DNA of 64,000 nt, taken from the NCBI RefSeq assembly GCF_012927305.1, contig NZ_JABBGH010000006.1:1-64000 (forward strand), given 5' to 3'. The notes below the pieces were generated by a model. It was not told the origin of the DNA. It searched no databases and saw nothing but the letters and a program-made list of their open reading frames with translations. Positions 41,858-49,925 of the stretch are shown one piece after another; position 1 is the stretch's first letter, and the number at the start of each line of letters is the position of its first letter. The position numbers and the translations under genes are program-made. Source of the stretch: Hymenobacter polaris (GTDB taxonomy: Bacteria; Bacteroidota; Bacteroidia; Cytophagales; Hymenobacteraceae).

Positions 41858-41885
41858 TAGTACTTGCGTGTTTAAGCAAGTGCTA
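41858..41885. promoter_or_regulatory. ArsR/SmtB-type operator of the mer operon
   Basis: Ten-base arms TAGTACTTGC (41858-41867) and GCAAGTGCTA (41876-41885), complementary except for one position, surround GTGTTTAA. The dyad lies 20 bases upstream of the regulator start and differs from the ars operators, so the two ArsR-type proteins should have separate targets. Confidence 0.65.
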
Positions 41886-42079
41886 AAATACGCAAAGTTT
41901 TCGCCGGGGCATTCCGCCGTTCGTGTGGTGTGCTGGCACCTCACAGCCCATTTCCAGCCACTCATCAACTTTCTCCCCAGGGCCTGATGGAGGCCGGTAG
42001 GTTTGCAGCGTCGAATTCCGAGCTGGCCGCGCCTGCGCCGGCCGGAAGGACAGCTTTTATTCACCTACCCATTCCTCCT

Positions 42080-44254
42080 ATGGCTGAGCAAGATGAAGTG
42101 AATACCCCCACGCCGGAGCGCTGGTACATGAGTGCGGTGCCGACCTCCAACGGCAACCTTAGCGGCCATGGCCTGCAGCGCGAGCCCGCCGGTCACTCCC
42201 TCTATGAGATTCAGATTAATCCCGCCAACCCCAGTCAAGCGGCCCTGCTGCCGGCCCCCGGCGCGGATGGCCGGCTGCTGAATGCCTTTGACCACGCCCT
42301 GATGCGGGCTTTTTCCACCAACCGGCTCCCCGGCCGGGAGGATAAGTTTCTCACGGTAGAAAAGCCCACGCTGCTGGAAAAGGTGGGGGAGAATTGGAAA
42401 ATCACTGAGCAGGGCCGCGTGGGCTACAGCGCCACCGAGCCCGAGCAGCGGCTGCAGGTATTTGGCCAGCTAACTCCACAGGCCGCCCAGCAAGCCGAAC
42501 TGACCACGCGGGCCGAGGAGCTGGCCGGCAAGGTGGCCACCACTACGGGCGCTGTTCGCACTGAGACGGAAGCGGAACTGGAGGTAGTGGCCAACCGTGC
42601 GCAGCAAGGTCCCGACGAGAGCCGCGCCACTTACGCGGATGCCCTGCGCGATGAGGCCCGGGCGGAAGTAGGGGAGGGGCCAGGCAGCGAGCAGCGGCCC
42701 GTGCCCCCCGCGCCAGCCCCGGATGCCGCGGCCGGCGCGGAGCCGGTCGGAGAATTGCGCATTGCCTGGCAGCAGCAGGGCGGCGAAGTGGCCCCGCTGC
42801 TGGAAATGCGGGCCTACCTCGACCAGCTAAAGGAAGCCGGCGTAGCGGTTGGCGCTTTGCAGCTGGAGCGCGACCCGGCGGGCAAGCTCAGCGGCGGTTT
42901 CGCGGTGAGCTACGACCCGGAGTCGCACAAGCTGGGCCAGCTCGAAGCGGCCCTGCAAGGCTTTCGGCAAGTAGGAAGCGGGGTAGCCGTGGTAGAAAAG
43001 CCGGAGCAGGCCGCCGCCCGGCGGCAGGAAGTGGGCTACGATGACGACTACGAGCCCCAGCGCAGCAAGCAGGTGCGCGAGGCCTTCGGTGTGAAGCAGT
43101 GGGATGCACTCAGTGCCCAGCTTTCGGCCGTGCCCAAGCAGGCCCTCACGGCCCCGGAGCAGGTGCAGCAGGCCGCCGCTGAGCAGCGGGTGCAGCAGTT
43201 GGCCCAGCAGCAGGGCAAAACCACTGAGCAGGTCATCCGCGACGGCAAGAGCATTTTTGACATCGACACCAGCGGCAACCCCGCCTCGGCGTTTCTGAAA
43301 AACTTCTACGCCCACCTGAACGGCGGCCCCAAGACCCGGCAGAATCTGGAAGTCGACTACGAGAAAACCCGTCAGGATTTGCAGGCCCGCCTGACCCGCC
43401 ACGCCGGCACGGCCCAGCCGGCACTTTCGCCCGGCCCGCTGGCCCCGGATGCCAAGGTTCCCGGCGGGGCGACTGGCCCCGTCGTGGGGGAAGCTGCCCG
43501 CCAGACCGTCGCGATGCCGGCCCCACCGGCGGCCCTGTTCCAAGCCAATGAGGTGCCGCAAAAAGTGCTGGCCTCCCTCGGGCTGAACCTAGCCGAGTTA
43601 ACGGGCAGCGGGCAGCTGCAAAAGCTGCTCAGCGGTGAAAAAACAGACCTTTTGCCCATGCAGGTAGCGGGCAAGGAAGGGCAGGAACCCGTGAAGTTCG
43701 AGGGCAAGATGGTGCTGCACCGCGAGGCTGACGGCACGGCCACGCTCAAAATGGAATTGCCACAGGAGAAGCTGGTTATTCCCAACGAGATTGGCGGGCA
43801 ACCCTTCACCCCCGAGCAGCGCCAGCGGCTCGAAACCGAGGGCAACGCTGGCCTGATGCGCGGCCTCAAGGACGAGCAGGGCCGCGAGTTCAACGGCTAC
43901 GTGGCCGTGGACAAGGCCATGAACAAGGTGGTGGTGCTGCCCGAAAGCAAAGTGACGTTGCACGACACCGTGGCCGGCGTCAAGCTGACCCCCGAGCAAA
44001 GCCACGACCTGCGCGAGGGCAAGGTGGTAGCCCTGGCCAACATGGCCAGCGGCAACGGCGGGCAGAAGTTCGACGGCACCGTGCAGGTGAATGCCGCCAA
44101 GGCCTGCATCGAGGTGAAACCGGCCGCTCACGAGCTGAGCCAGCGCCAGGCCCCGCGGGCCGAGCAGACGGTGAAAGCCACCACTACGACCGTGGCCCCA
44201 GCCCCCGTGAAAGCCGAAGCGCCCCAGGTAAAAACCCGGGGCCCCCGCCACTAA
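42080..44254 (+). CDS. DUF3945 domain protein
   Basis: The protein has 724 residues from the ATG at 42080 (MAEQDEVNTPTPERW); codons upstream to 41930 are not convincing. It contains three DUF3945-type repeats in its C-terminal third, built around FTPEQRQRLETEG, LTPEQSHDLREGK and a more divergent first copy. The middle is Gln/Ala-rich. DUF3945 proteins are common on Bacteroidetes mobile elements; their function is not established. The last residues, QVKTRGPRH, form a basic Gly-Pro tail. A strong terminator separates it from the Toprim gene. Confidence 0.85.
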   Translation: MAEQDEVNTPTPERWYMSAVPTSNGNLSGHGLQREPAGHSLYEIQINPANPSQAALLPAPGADGRLLNAFDHALMRAFSTNRLPGREDKFLTVEKPTLLEKVGENWKITEQGRVGYSATEPEQRLQVFGQLTPQAAQQAELTTRAEELAGKVATTTGAVRTETEAELEVVANRAQQGPDESRATYADALRDEARAEVGEGPGSEQRPVPPAPAPDAAAGAEPVGELRIAWQQQGGEVAPLLEMRAYLDQLKEAGVAVGALQLERDPAGKLSGGFAVSYDPESHKLGQLEAALQGFRQVGSGVAVVEKPEQAAARRQEVGYDDDYEPQRSKQVREAFGVKQWDALSAQLSAVPKQALTAPEQVQQAAAEQRVQQLAQQQGKTTEQVIRDGKSIFDIDTSGNPASAFLKNFYAHLNGGPKTRQNLEVDYEKTRQDLQARLTRHAGTAQPALSPGPLAPDAKVPGGATGPVVGEAARQTVAMPAPPAALFQANEVPQKVLASLGLNLAELTGSGQLQKLLSGEKTDLLPMQVAGKEGQEPVKFEGKMVLHREADGTATLKMELPQEKLVIPNEIGGQPFTPEQRQRLETEGNAGLMRGLKDEQGREFNGYVAVDKAMNKVVVLPESKVTLHDTVAGVKLTPEQSHDLREGKVVALANMASGNGGQKFDGTVQVNAAKACIEVKPAAHELSQRQAPRAEQTVKATTTTVAPAPVKAEAPQVKTRGPRH

Positions 44255-44290
44255 GCTGGCCTATCCCAATCCCTCCTCTTCTCATCCTAC

Positions 44291-44323
44291 AAGCCCGGAA
44301 GCCCACTTCCGGGCTTCTTTTTT
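44291..44323 (+). terminator. intrinsic terminator between the DUF3945 and Toprim genes
   Basis: AAGCCCGGAAG (44291-44301), a 4-base loop and CTTCCGGGCTT (44306-44316) form an 11-base-pair perfect stem followed by CTTTTTT. It lies 36 bases after the DUF3945 stop and 35 before the Toprim start, so the two genes may have separate promoters or be linked by read-through. Confidence 0.85.
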
Positions 44324-44357
44324 CTGCCTTCCATTCTTCGAAATCATCCGCTTTACC

Positions 44358-46433
44358 ATGGAACACGAACTCACCTTCCAGAAGATTAAAGAGCAGGTTG
44401 AGCTGCCCGAGCTGCTGAGCCACTTCGGCTACAACCTCCGAAAAGGCGAGCACCTGGGCAAGGGCAAGTGGCATGTCTTCGAGGGCGATGACACGCTGGT
44501 AGTGTTCAAAGGCCGGGGCGGCGACTGGATGTATTTCAACGCCCAGGACGACCGCGACAAGGGCAGCGTCATCGACTGGATGAAGAACCGGGTCAGCTCC
44601 GACCGCATCTCTGGCATTGGTCCGCTGCCGGGCCGCAACCTCTGGCAGTCGGTCAACGACCACTTCCGCGCTTACCTCAACCTGCCCGAGGCGCAGCGGC
44701 CCCGGCTCGACCTGCCGCCCATTGTGGAAACCGCGCCCGGCGAGAAGTTCCACAGCATCTATACCCAACACTGCCGGCCGCTCGAAAACACGGCCTACCT
44801 GGAAGGGCGCGGTATTACCAAAAGCACGATAGATAACCCGCAGTTCGCCGGCCGCATCCTCAATCAGCTTTACACGGTGCAGAAAGAAGGGCTACCGGCC
44901 AAAACCTACGTTAACACGGCTTTCCCGGCCTACCACGAGGGGCGGGTAGTGGGGCTGGAGCTGAAGGGTGAAGGCTTCAAGGGCCAGGCGCCCGAAAGCC
45001 AGTTTACCCGCTCGCTGTGGCTGAGCAAGCTGCCCGAGGGCCGGCCGGCGGCGGTGCTGGTAGTCAGCGAGTCGGCTATCGATACGCTGTCCTATGCGCA
45101 GCTGCACCCCGGTGAAAGCGCCCTGTATGCTTCCACGGCTGGCACGCTCACCCAGAACAAGATTTTCGAGCTGAAGCGGCTGCTCAGCGAGGAGCATATT
45201 CCGGCCATCCGAGCTGCCTTCGATAACGATACGCAGGGCCACCACTTCGATACCCGGCTGCTGGCAGGGCTGGCCAGCGAGCAAAACCCCATGAAAGTGG
45301 TTCGCGAGCACGAGCACCGGCTGACCGTCGAAATCACGGCCGCCCACCCGGCCGGCGTGCAGGCGCTGAGTCAGCACCTTAAAAGCTACAACGACCAGGC
45401 CACCCGGCAGTACGCCCAGGAAAACGGGGAGCAGGGCAACCCGGCCAGTAGTCAGACCCTGCGTGACGAGTTGATTCACTCCAACAAGCTGGGAGCCCAC
45501 ACCTACCAGTTTCATGTGCCAATGAGCCGCGAAGCGCTGGGGGCTTTCAATCAGGCAGCCAGCCAGGCACTGGCTTTCGAGCACCGGGTGGAGCTTGTGA
45601 AGAGCCAAGGCAAGGACTGGAACCAAGACCTGAAACAGGACCAGTTGCAGCGGGTGGTGCAGCGCGAGCTGGGTGGTGTCGACGAGGACCAGTACGGCTT
45701 CGGCCAGCAGCACTGGGACAACCCACCCATCGAAGGCCAGGGCAAAATTGCGAAGTTGCACGAGGCGCAGGCCCAGGCCCGCCGCCAGGGCGAGCGGTTG
45801 CTCGTGGTCGAGTTGCGGGAAAGCCGCGATGCCGTGGCGCTGCTGCCCACCCTGCGCGAAAATCTCGAAAAAGTCGGGCTTACCATTGACCACGCCCTCA
45901 AGATTGAACCGACTGCGGCCCGCGAAATTGCCACGGAGCTAACGCTACGCTACCGGCTGGATTCGCCGCAACTGCCAGCCATCAGCGACGCGCTGGATGC
46001 GTTGCGGCAAAATCCCAGAACGACGGTCATTGAGCCGGGGCCGGATGCCACGGAGCGCCGGCAGCTGGCCATAGCGCAGGAGCAGCAGCGCCGGGCCGGC
46101 CCTGAGTTGGTGCCCAGTGATTCTCCCGCCCACGACCAGGCCCGGCAATCGTTTATCGAAGCTGCGGGCCTGGTGGCCCGGGAACTGCGCGAGAGCGCCG
46201 CCACGCTGAACGCGGCCCGCTTGCAGGAAGTCAGCCGGCAATTGCTGACCAAACCGGCGCTGGAAGGCCTGAACCGGGAGAACGTGGAGAAGGTGCTGGC
46301 CGTGGTCGATAAGCTCGACACGTTGAAGGATAACCCCGCCGTGCAGCAGCTGCGCCAGGCCGTGCGGCAATTGGAGCAGCCCGCCCAGACGCAGCCTGTA
46401 CCGCAAAAGCCACGGCCCGGCCCCCGCTTGTAA
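44358..46433 (+). CDS. Toprim/DUF3991 protein (primase-like)
   Basis: The product has 691 residues. The N-terminal DUF3991-like part (LPELLSHFGYNLRKGEHLGKG) is followed by a Toprim domain with the acidic motif LVVSESAIDTLSY and a later FDNDTQGHHFD; these provide the catalytic Glu and the paired Asp. The C-terminal half is helical, Gln/Ala-rich and ends in KPRPGPRL. DUF3991/Toprim proteins of this type sit next to mobilisation genes and may be replication or transfer primases. A zinc finger is not visible. It is followed by a terminator. Confidence 0.85.
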   Translation: MEHELTFQKIKEQVELPELLSHFGYNLRKGEHLGKGKWHVFEGDDTLVVFKGRGGDWMYFNAQDDRDKGSVIDWMKNRVSSDRISGIGPLPGRNLWQSVNDHFRAYLNLPEAQRPRLDLPPIVETAPGEKFHSIYTQHCRPLENTAYLEGRGITKSTIDNPQFAGRILNQLYTVQKEGLPAKTYVNTAFPAYHEGRVVGLELKGEGFKGQAPESQFTRSLWLSKLPEGRPAAVLVVSESAIDTLSYAQLHPGESALYASTAGTLTQNKIFELKRLLSEEHIPAIRAAFDNDTQGHHFDTRLLAGLASEQNPMKVVREHEHRLTVEITAAHPAGVQALSQHLKSYNDQATRQYAQENGEQGNPASSQTLRDELIHSNKLGAHTYQFHVPMSREALGAFNQAASQALAFEHRVELVKSQGKDWNQDLKQDQLQRVVQRELGGVDEDQYGFGQQHWDNPPIEGQGKIAKLHEAQAQARRQGERLLVVELRESRDAVALLPTLRENLEKVGLTIDHALKIEPTAAREIATELTLRYRLDSPQLPAISDALDALRQNPRTTVIEPGPDATERRQLAIAQEQQRRAGPELVPSDSPAHDQARQSFIEAAGLVARELRESAATLNAARLQEVSRQLLTKPALEGLNRENVEKVLAVVDKLDTLKDNPAVQQLRQAVRQLEQPAQTQPVPQKPRPGPRL

Positions 46434-46469
46434 GCCGGCAATGCTGGTGCAACGGACTTGGCCGTTTTC

Positions 46470-46498
46470 AGCCGCTCCATAACCGGGGCGGCTTTTTT
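46470..46498 (+). terminator. intrinsic terminator after the Toprim gene
   Basis: AGCCGCTCC (46470-46478) and GGGGCGGCT (46485-46493) form a 9-base stem with one G-T pair, followed by TTTTT. It lies 37 bases after the Toprim stop. Confidence 0.8.
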
Positions 46499-46518
46499 GT
46501 GTGCGGCAAGGCGGGTGC

Positions 46519-46854
46519 TTACGTGGCGGGCGGCAGGAGCAAGGCCAGTAGCTGCTGCTGCAGCTGTTCCATGGCCGTCATGCGCTCGGCAAGCTGCCCG
46601 ATGGCGGCCAGGATTTCTTCCGTTGCCGGAGAGGCCTGGGCGGTGGCCACGGCGGTGGGCGTGCGCCCGCGCTCCTTGCGCCGACGGGCTTTGATTGCCG
46701 ACTGACTTTCGAGCGGGTGGGCCCGCCCGGCCCGCTGGTTGCAGGCCGCTACCCGGCAGGGGCTGCCGCAGTATTTCTGTACCCACCGCTTCTTGGGGAC
46801 AAACTTTCGCCGGCAGTATTCGCAGGCAATCTGGGAAGTGTCGAGGAGTGACAA
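46519..46854 (-). CDS. small zinc-ribbon-like protein
   Basis: The protein has 111 residues with a TTG start at 46854; a stop codon lies in frame just upstream and no ATG is available. It has two Cys pairs, CEYC and CGSPC, 16 residues apart, suggesting a zinc ribbon, then a basic stretch (KARRRKERGR) and a helix with LAAIGQLAERMTAMEQLQQ that could be a coiled coil. The family is unknown. TTGCAATTG lies just upstream (46873-46881), a single copy of the element's CAATTG site. Confidence 0.55.
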   Translation of the reverse strand: MSLLDTSQIACEYCRRKFVPKKRWVQKYCGSPCRVAACNQRAGRAHPLESQSAIKARRRKERGRTPTAVATAQASPATEEILAAIGQLAERMTAMEQLQQQLLALLLPPAT

Positions 46855-47349
46855 AGGCGTTTCGCGTTAATACCAATTGCAAGTAACGAAAACACATTTT
46901 GTGTCCTATGAATCGCTACCCGGCGGTCGCAGGTTTGCAGCGATGAACCTGCTCCGAATTTTTGCTCCGACCTTCCAACGGGCTACCGCCCCGCCGTCCC
47001 GTGATGGAGTTGTATCTGCTCCCCCGGCTAAATCACGCTTGCAGCCCCCATAAGCGGGCTATAAATGAGCGTGCATTTCTGGCAAAGCACTGATTTGTAT
47101 TGGGTTGACCTTCTGACAGCATCAGATAAACCGCTCACCGGCTTCGCTCACCTTTGCGAGTGTCCGAGCTGGGCAACCCCAACATTTCCCGGATTCAAAA
47201 AAAAGTTTGCCATTCACCCCCATTTGGACTGCCGACGATGTGGCAGGGGGGCTACTTAGTCTCGTCGGGGCGAATTAACGCCGCCTCGCGCAAATCTGGT
47301 TACTCACTTCAACCCCCGGGTCTGACGCCCGACTTTCTGAACACCTAAC
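46855..47349. other. 495-base non-coding stretch at the metal-island border
   Basis: Apart from the TTGCAATTG-like site near 46873 and two unlikely frames at 47065-47348, I see no gene. The composition shifts to a lower GC than the flanking genes. This marks the border between the transfer-related block and the metal-resistance block. Confidence 0.5.
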
Positions 47350-47589
47350 ATGAGTACAATTAACATTGCCGTTTACACGGCCCTGCTGACCTTGGTAGCC
47401 GCCGGGCTATACGTCATTTTTCGATTCGTACAGCTTTACCGCGAAGTGACCCGGCCCCAGGTGCCGGTGTCGGCCCCGGCGGCCCCGTTCGTGCATCCCG
47501 GGAAAAAAGTAACGACCTACACCTTTTCGGTTATTCAGGAAGTGGTGGTGCCACCCGCCCCGGCGTCCGCGCCTCGCCCTGCGCATTAG
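47350..47589 (+). CDS. small single-pass membrane protein
   Basis: The 79-residue protein has one membrane segment (IAVYTALLTLVAAGLYVIFRF, about residues 6-26) and a Pro/Ala-rich tail (VVPPAPASAPRPAH). No family is recognised. It precedes a divergent heavy-metal-associated-like gene at the start of the metal island. Its composition matches the neighbours. Confidence 0.5.
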   Translation: MSTINIAVYTALLTLVAAGLYVIFRFVQLYREVTRPQVPVSAPAAPFVHPGKKVTTYTFSVIQEVVVPPAPASAPRPAH

Positions 47590-47785
47590 ATGGGCGGGCA
47601 GGTTTGCTTACGTTGTGTAGTACTGGCTCAGCAACACCAGCAACCCCAGAGCCAGGTAGATGCCGAAGCGTTGAAGTTTCAGGGCGGGCTTATGATGGTG
47701 GCACATGCGGGGCCAACACGGCCCCCGGCCATTCCGTTGCATTTGGGCGGCGTCCCGTATAATTCGGCTTTCGAGCTACTTGGTT

Positions 47786-48046
47786 ATGGCCTATCCCGAA
47801 GACGATACTGCCGGCATGACGCAGCTCCTGCGCTACGTGCTCACCATCGACAATATGTGCGGGCCGGACTGCATCGGGTGGGTGCGCGAGCGGCTGGTGG
47901 GCCTGGGCCTGGTAGTGGACCGCGTGGCCGTGGGCGAAGCCGAAGTGGCCACGGCCCACGTCAACGGCCCCGACCTCAACGCCATTCATGCCGCGTTGGA
48001 AAGCGGCGGCTACCAGTTGGTGGGGGCCGTAACCAAAGTCGGCTAG
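47786..48046 (+). CDS. small HMA-like metal-binding domain protein
   Basis: The protein has 86 residues from the ATG at 47786. The segment LRYVLTIDNMCGPDCIGWV resembles Bacteroidetes HMA-like domains (I-x-N-M-x-C-x-x-C-I pattern), though with C-G-P-D-C spacing. It then has GLVVDRVAVGEAEV and a helix near the end. Such domains bind soft metals and are often fused to AraC regulators; here it stands alone. The function is inference from the motif and the neighbourhood. Confidence 0.6.
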   Translation: MAYPEDDTAGMTQLLRYVLTIDNMCGPDCIGWVRERLVGLGLVVDRVAVGEAEVATAHVNGPDLNAIHAALESGGYQLVGAVTKVG

Positions 48047-48081
48047 CCAAAGGTGGAATGAGCACAAAGCCCATTTGTTAA

Positions 48082-48348
48082 TCAGGCCACAGTAGTGCTG
48101 ACTACGTGGCTGCGGGCTTCGGGCTCGCCCTGCTGAGTTTCGTGCTGCACGTAGTATTCCAGCAGGGTGCCGGGCGCAAAAGTGTCGGTATCAAGGAAGG
48201 GCGAGCGGGCGTTGACGGCCACCCGCTGCCAGGTGGAGGCCTCGCCTCCGACGCGGCGAAAGACGTGGGCAACTTCCAGCAGCTCCTTTGAGAAAGCTAG
48301 GTGGCGGCCGTTGGGCTCCAGGGTCAGGTCAATTTTGGCGGTGTGCAT
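48082..48348 (-). CDS. hypothetical protein, 88 aa
   Basis: The 88-residue protein is beta-rich by appearance (KIDLTLEPNGRHLAFSKEL; TFAPGTLLEYYVQHETQQG). No signal peptide, membrane segment or known domain is seen. It lies 26 bases after the ZIP-like transporter gene in the same direction and probably belongs to the same transcript. Confidence 0.55.
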   Translation of the reverse strand: MHTAKIDLTLEPNGRHLAFSKELLEVAHVFRRVGGEASTWQRVAVNARSPFLDTDTFAPGTLLEYYVQHETQQGEPEARSHVVSTTVA

Positions 48349-48374
48349 GCGCAGCGTAGTGGAAAAGGGTGAGG

Positions 48375-49178
48375 TCAGGCGACCATGCCCAGAATTAAAA
48401 ACAGGAGGAAGCCCACAAAAAAGGCCAGCGTGAGCAGCGGCGTTTCGGTTTCCTCGTGCGCTTCGGTCAGCAACTCCTCGGTGACCAGAAACAGCAACGC
48501 GGCCAGGCCAAAGGAAAGCACGATTTCCAACAAGTTGCCGGTGGCCCCGCGCAGCACTGTGGTGCCAATGCCCGCCCCGACCAATAGCATGAGCGAAGTG
48601 CCGGCCACAATCGCGACGGCCCGGCCCTTGCCGTGGCCATCCTGCCGCAACTCAATGGCCGTGGCCAAGCCCAGCGACAGCAGCTCGATGGTGAGGGCAA
48701 TGGCCAGCAGGGTGCCTTCCTTCGCGCCCGCCGCAAAGCCGATGCCCAGCAGCAGCCCGTCAATGAGAATATCAATGCCAATGGCCACCAGCAGGCCCCA
48801 GGGAAGGGAGGCCGCGGTGGGTGGGGCGGTTACGCCGGCGCTTCCGGCCGGCGCATCGCCTACTTCCCCAGGCTCCTCTTTCTTTTCGAGGCGCTGGGTG
48901 AAGTAGCGCAGTCCCAGCATGGTGGCCACGCCCAGCCCGAAGCCCAGCGCCACTTCGTAGGGCGCATGGTGCTGCACAATGTCGGGCAGCAGCTCGACGG
49001 CCACGACCGAGAAGATGACGCCCGCTGCGAAGTGCAGAATGGCGCTGCGCAGCTTCGGGCCGGGGGCCCGCCACACGGCCAGGGCCGCGCCGGCAATCAT
49101 GACCACGGCCGGCAGCAGCGAAAAGCCCAGCATGGTGGACCAGGGCGGAGTGACGGCGGCGGGAATAGTAAGCAGCAT
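48375..49178 (-). CDS. ZIP-family metal transporter
   Basis: The 267-residue polytopic membrane protein has about eight hydrophobic segments. Family features are HFAAGVIFSVVAVELLPD, GIDILIDGLLLGIGFAAG (the conserved His of ZIP proteins is replaced by Asp and Gly-rich residues) and ALTIELLSLGLATAI. ZIP proteins move zinc and other divalent metals, usually into the cytoplasm. The direction here is unknown. A polar linker (KKEEPGEVGDAP) lies in the middle. Only 20 bases separate it from the DUF4142 gene. Confidence 0.8.
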   Translation of the reverse strand: MLLTIPAAVTPPWSTMLGFSLLPAVVMIAGAALAVWRAPGPKLRSAILHFAAGVIFSVVAVELLPDIVQHHAPYEVALGFGLGVATMLGLRYFTQRLEKKEEPGEVGDAPAGSAGVTAPPTAASLPWGLLVAIGIDILIDGLLLGIGFAAGAKEGTLLAIALTIELLSLGLATAIELRQDGHGKGRAVAIVAGTSLMLLVGAGIGTTVLRGATGNLLEIVLSFGLAALLFLVTEELLTEAHEETETPLLTLAFFVGFLLFLILGMVA

Positions 49179-49198
49179 GGATGAAGCGGATGTAAATG

Positions 49199-49846
49199 TT
49201 AGTGAGAGGATTTTGCCGCGTGGGACTTGAGCCAGCGCTGGTACTGCTTGATTTCGGCCTGCTCGTCGCGCACAATCTGGCGGGCGGCGTTTCTCACTTC
49301 CGCGTCCTTGCCATAGGCCAGCTCGGTTTGGGCCAGGGCCACCCCGGTTTGGTGATGCACCTGCATAATCGTGGCAAAATCAGCATCAAGGGTGCCAGGC
49401 AGGGGCGGCGGCTGACGCAGGGGAGCCAGCGCGGCGGTAATACGCCGCACAAACGGGTCCTGGGCGTTGCCCGGCCGGTATTCCTGGCCCGCCGGCGGCT
49501 GCCGGGTGAGGGCCAGCGTGAGCACGTGGTTGTCGCGCTCATGGCCCTTGAGCACGTGCTGGGCCAGGGCGCGAAGGGTTGAGTCTTTGCCGTGCGATAG
49601 TTCTACCGCCGCCAGCCGCTGGGCCCCGCCGTGGTGCACGCTCATCAGGCGGGCAAGGTCCTCGTCCCAGCACCCGAGGCGGTGCACCGTATCGAGCTGC
49701 TGCGCGACCAACTGCAGGGTGTCGCCCAGGGCCGGGGGCGCGGCCACGGGAGCCAGCTTGGGCTTGGCACCGGCGTGCACTTCCTGCTCGTGCTCATCGG
49801 TATCGTGCCGGGAGCTGCAACTGATAATTATGCTGGAAATAAGCAT
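49199..49846 (-). CDS. DUF4142 family lipoprotein
   Basis: The 215-residue protein has a very short signal region, MLISSIIIS, before a lipobox-like SC. It has two similar helical halves with His-rich motifs (LARLMSVHHGGAQRLAAVEL and FATIMQVHHQTGVALAQTEL), typical of DUF4142 (a ferritin-like, two-repeat fold). His pairs could bind metal. It lies between the CHAT gene and the ZIP transporter. The family call is good; the function is unproven. Confidence 0.75.
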   Translation of the reverse strand: MLISSIIISCSSRHDTDEHEQEVHAGAKPKLAPVAAPPALGDTLQLVAQQLDTVHRLGCWDEDLARLMSVHHGGAQRLAAVELSHGKDSTLRALAQHVLKGHERDNHVLTLALTRQPPAGQEYRPGNAQDPFVRRITAALAPLRQPPPLPGTLDADFATIMQVHHQTGVALAQTELAYGKDAEVRNAARQIVRDEQAEIKQYQRWLKSHAAKSSH

Positions 49847-49925
49847 TACGAGCCACGGGCTAATGGCACGGAGGGGCCATGTGATAAGTAGTGCAGCATA
49901 AGCTAATTAGAAAAACCCTCAAACA

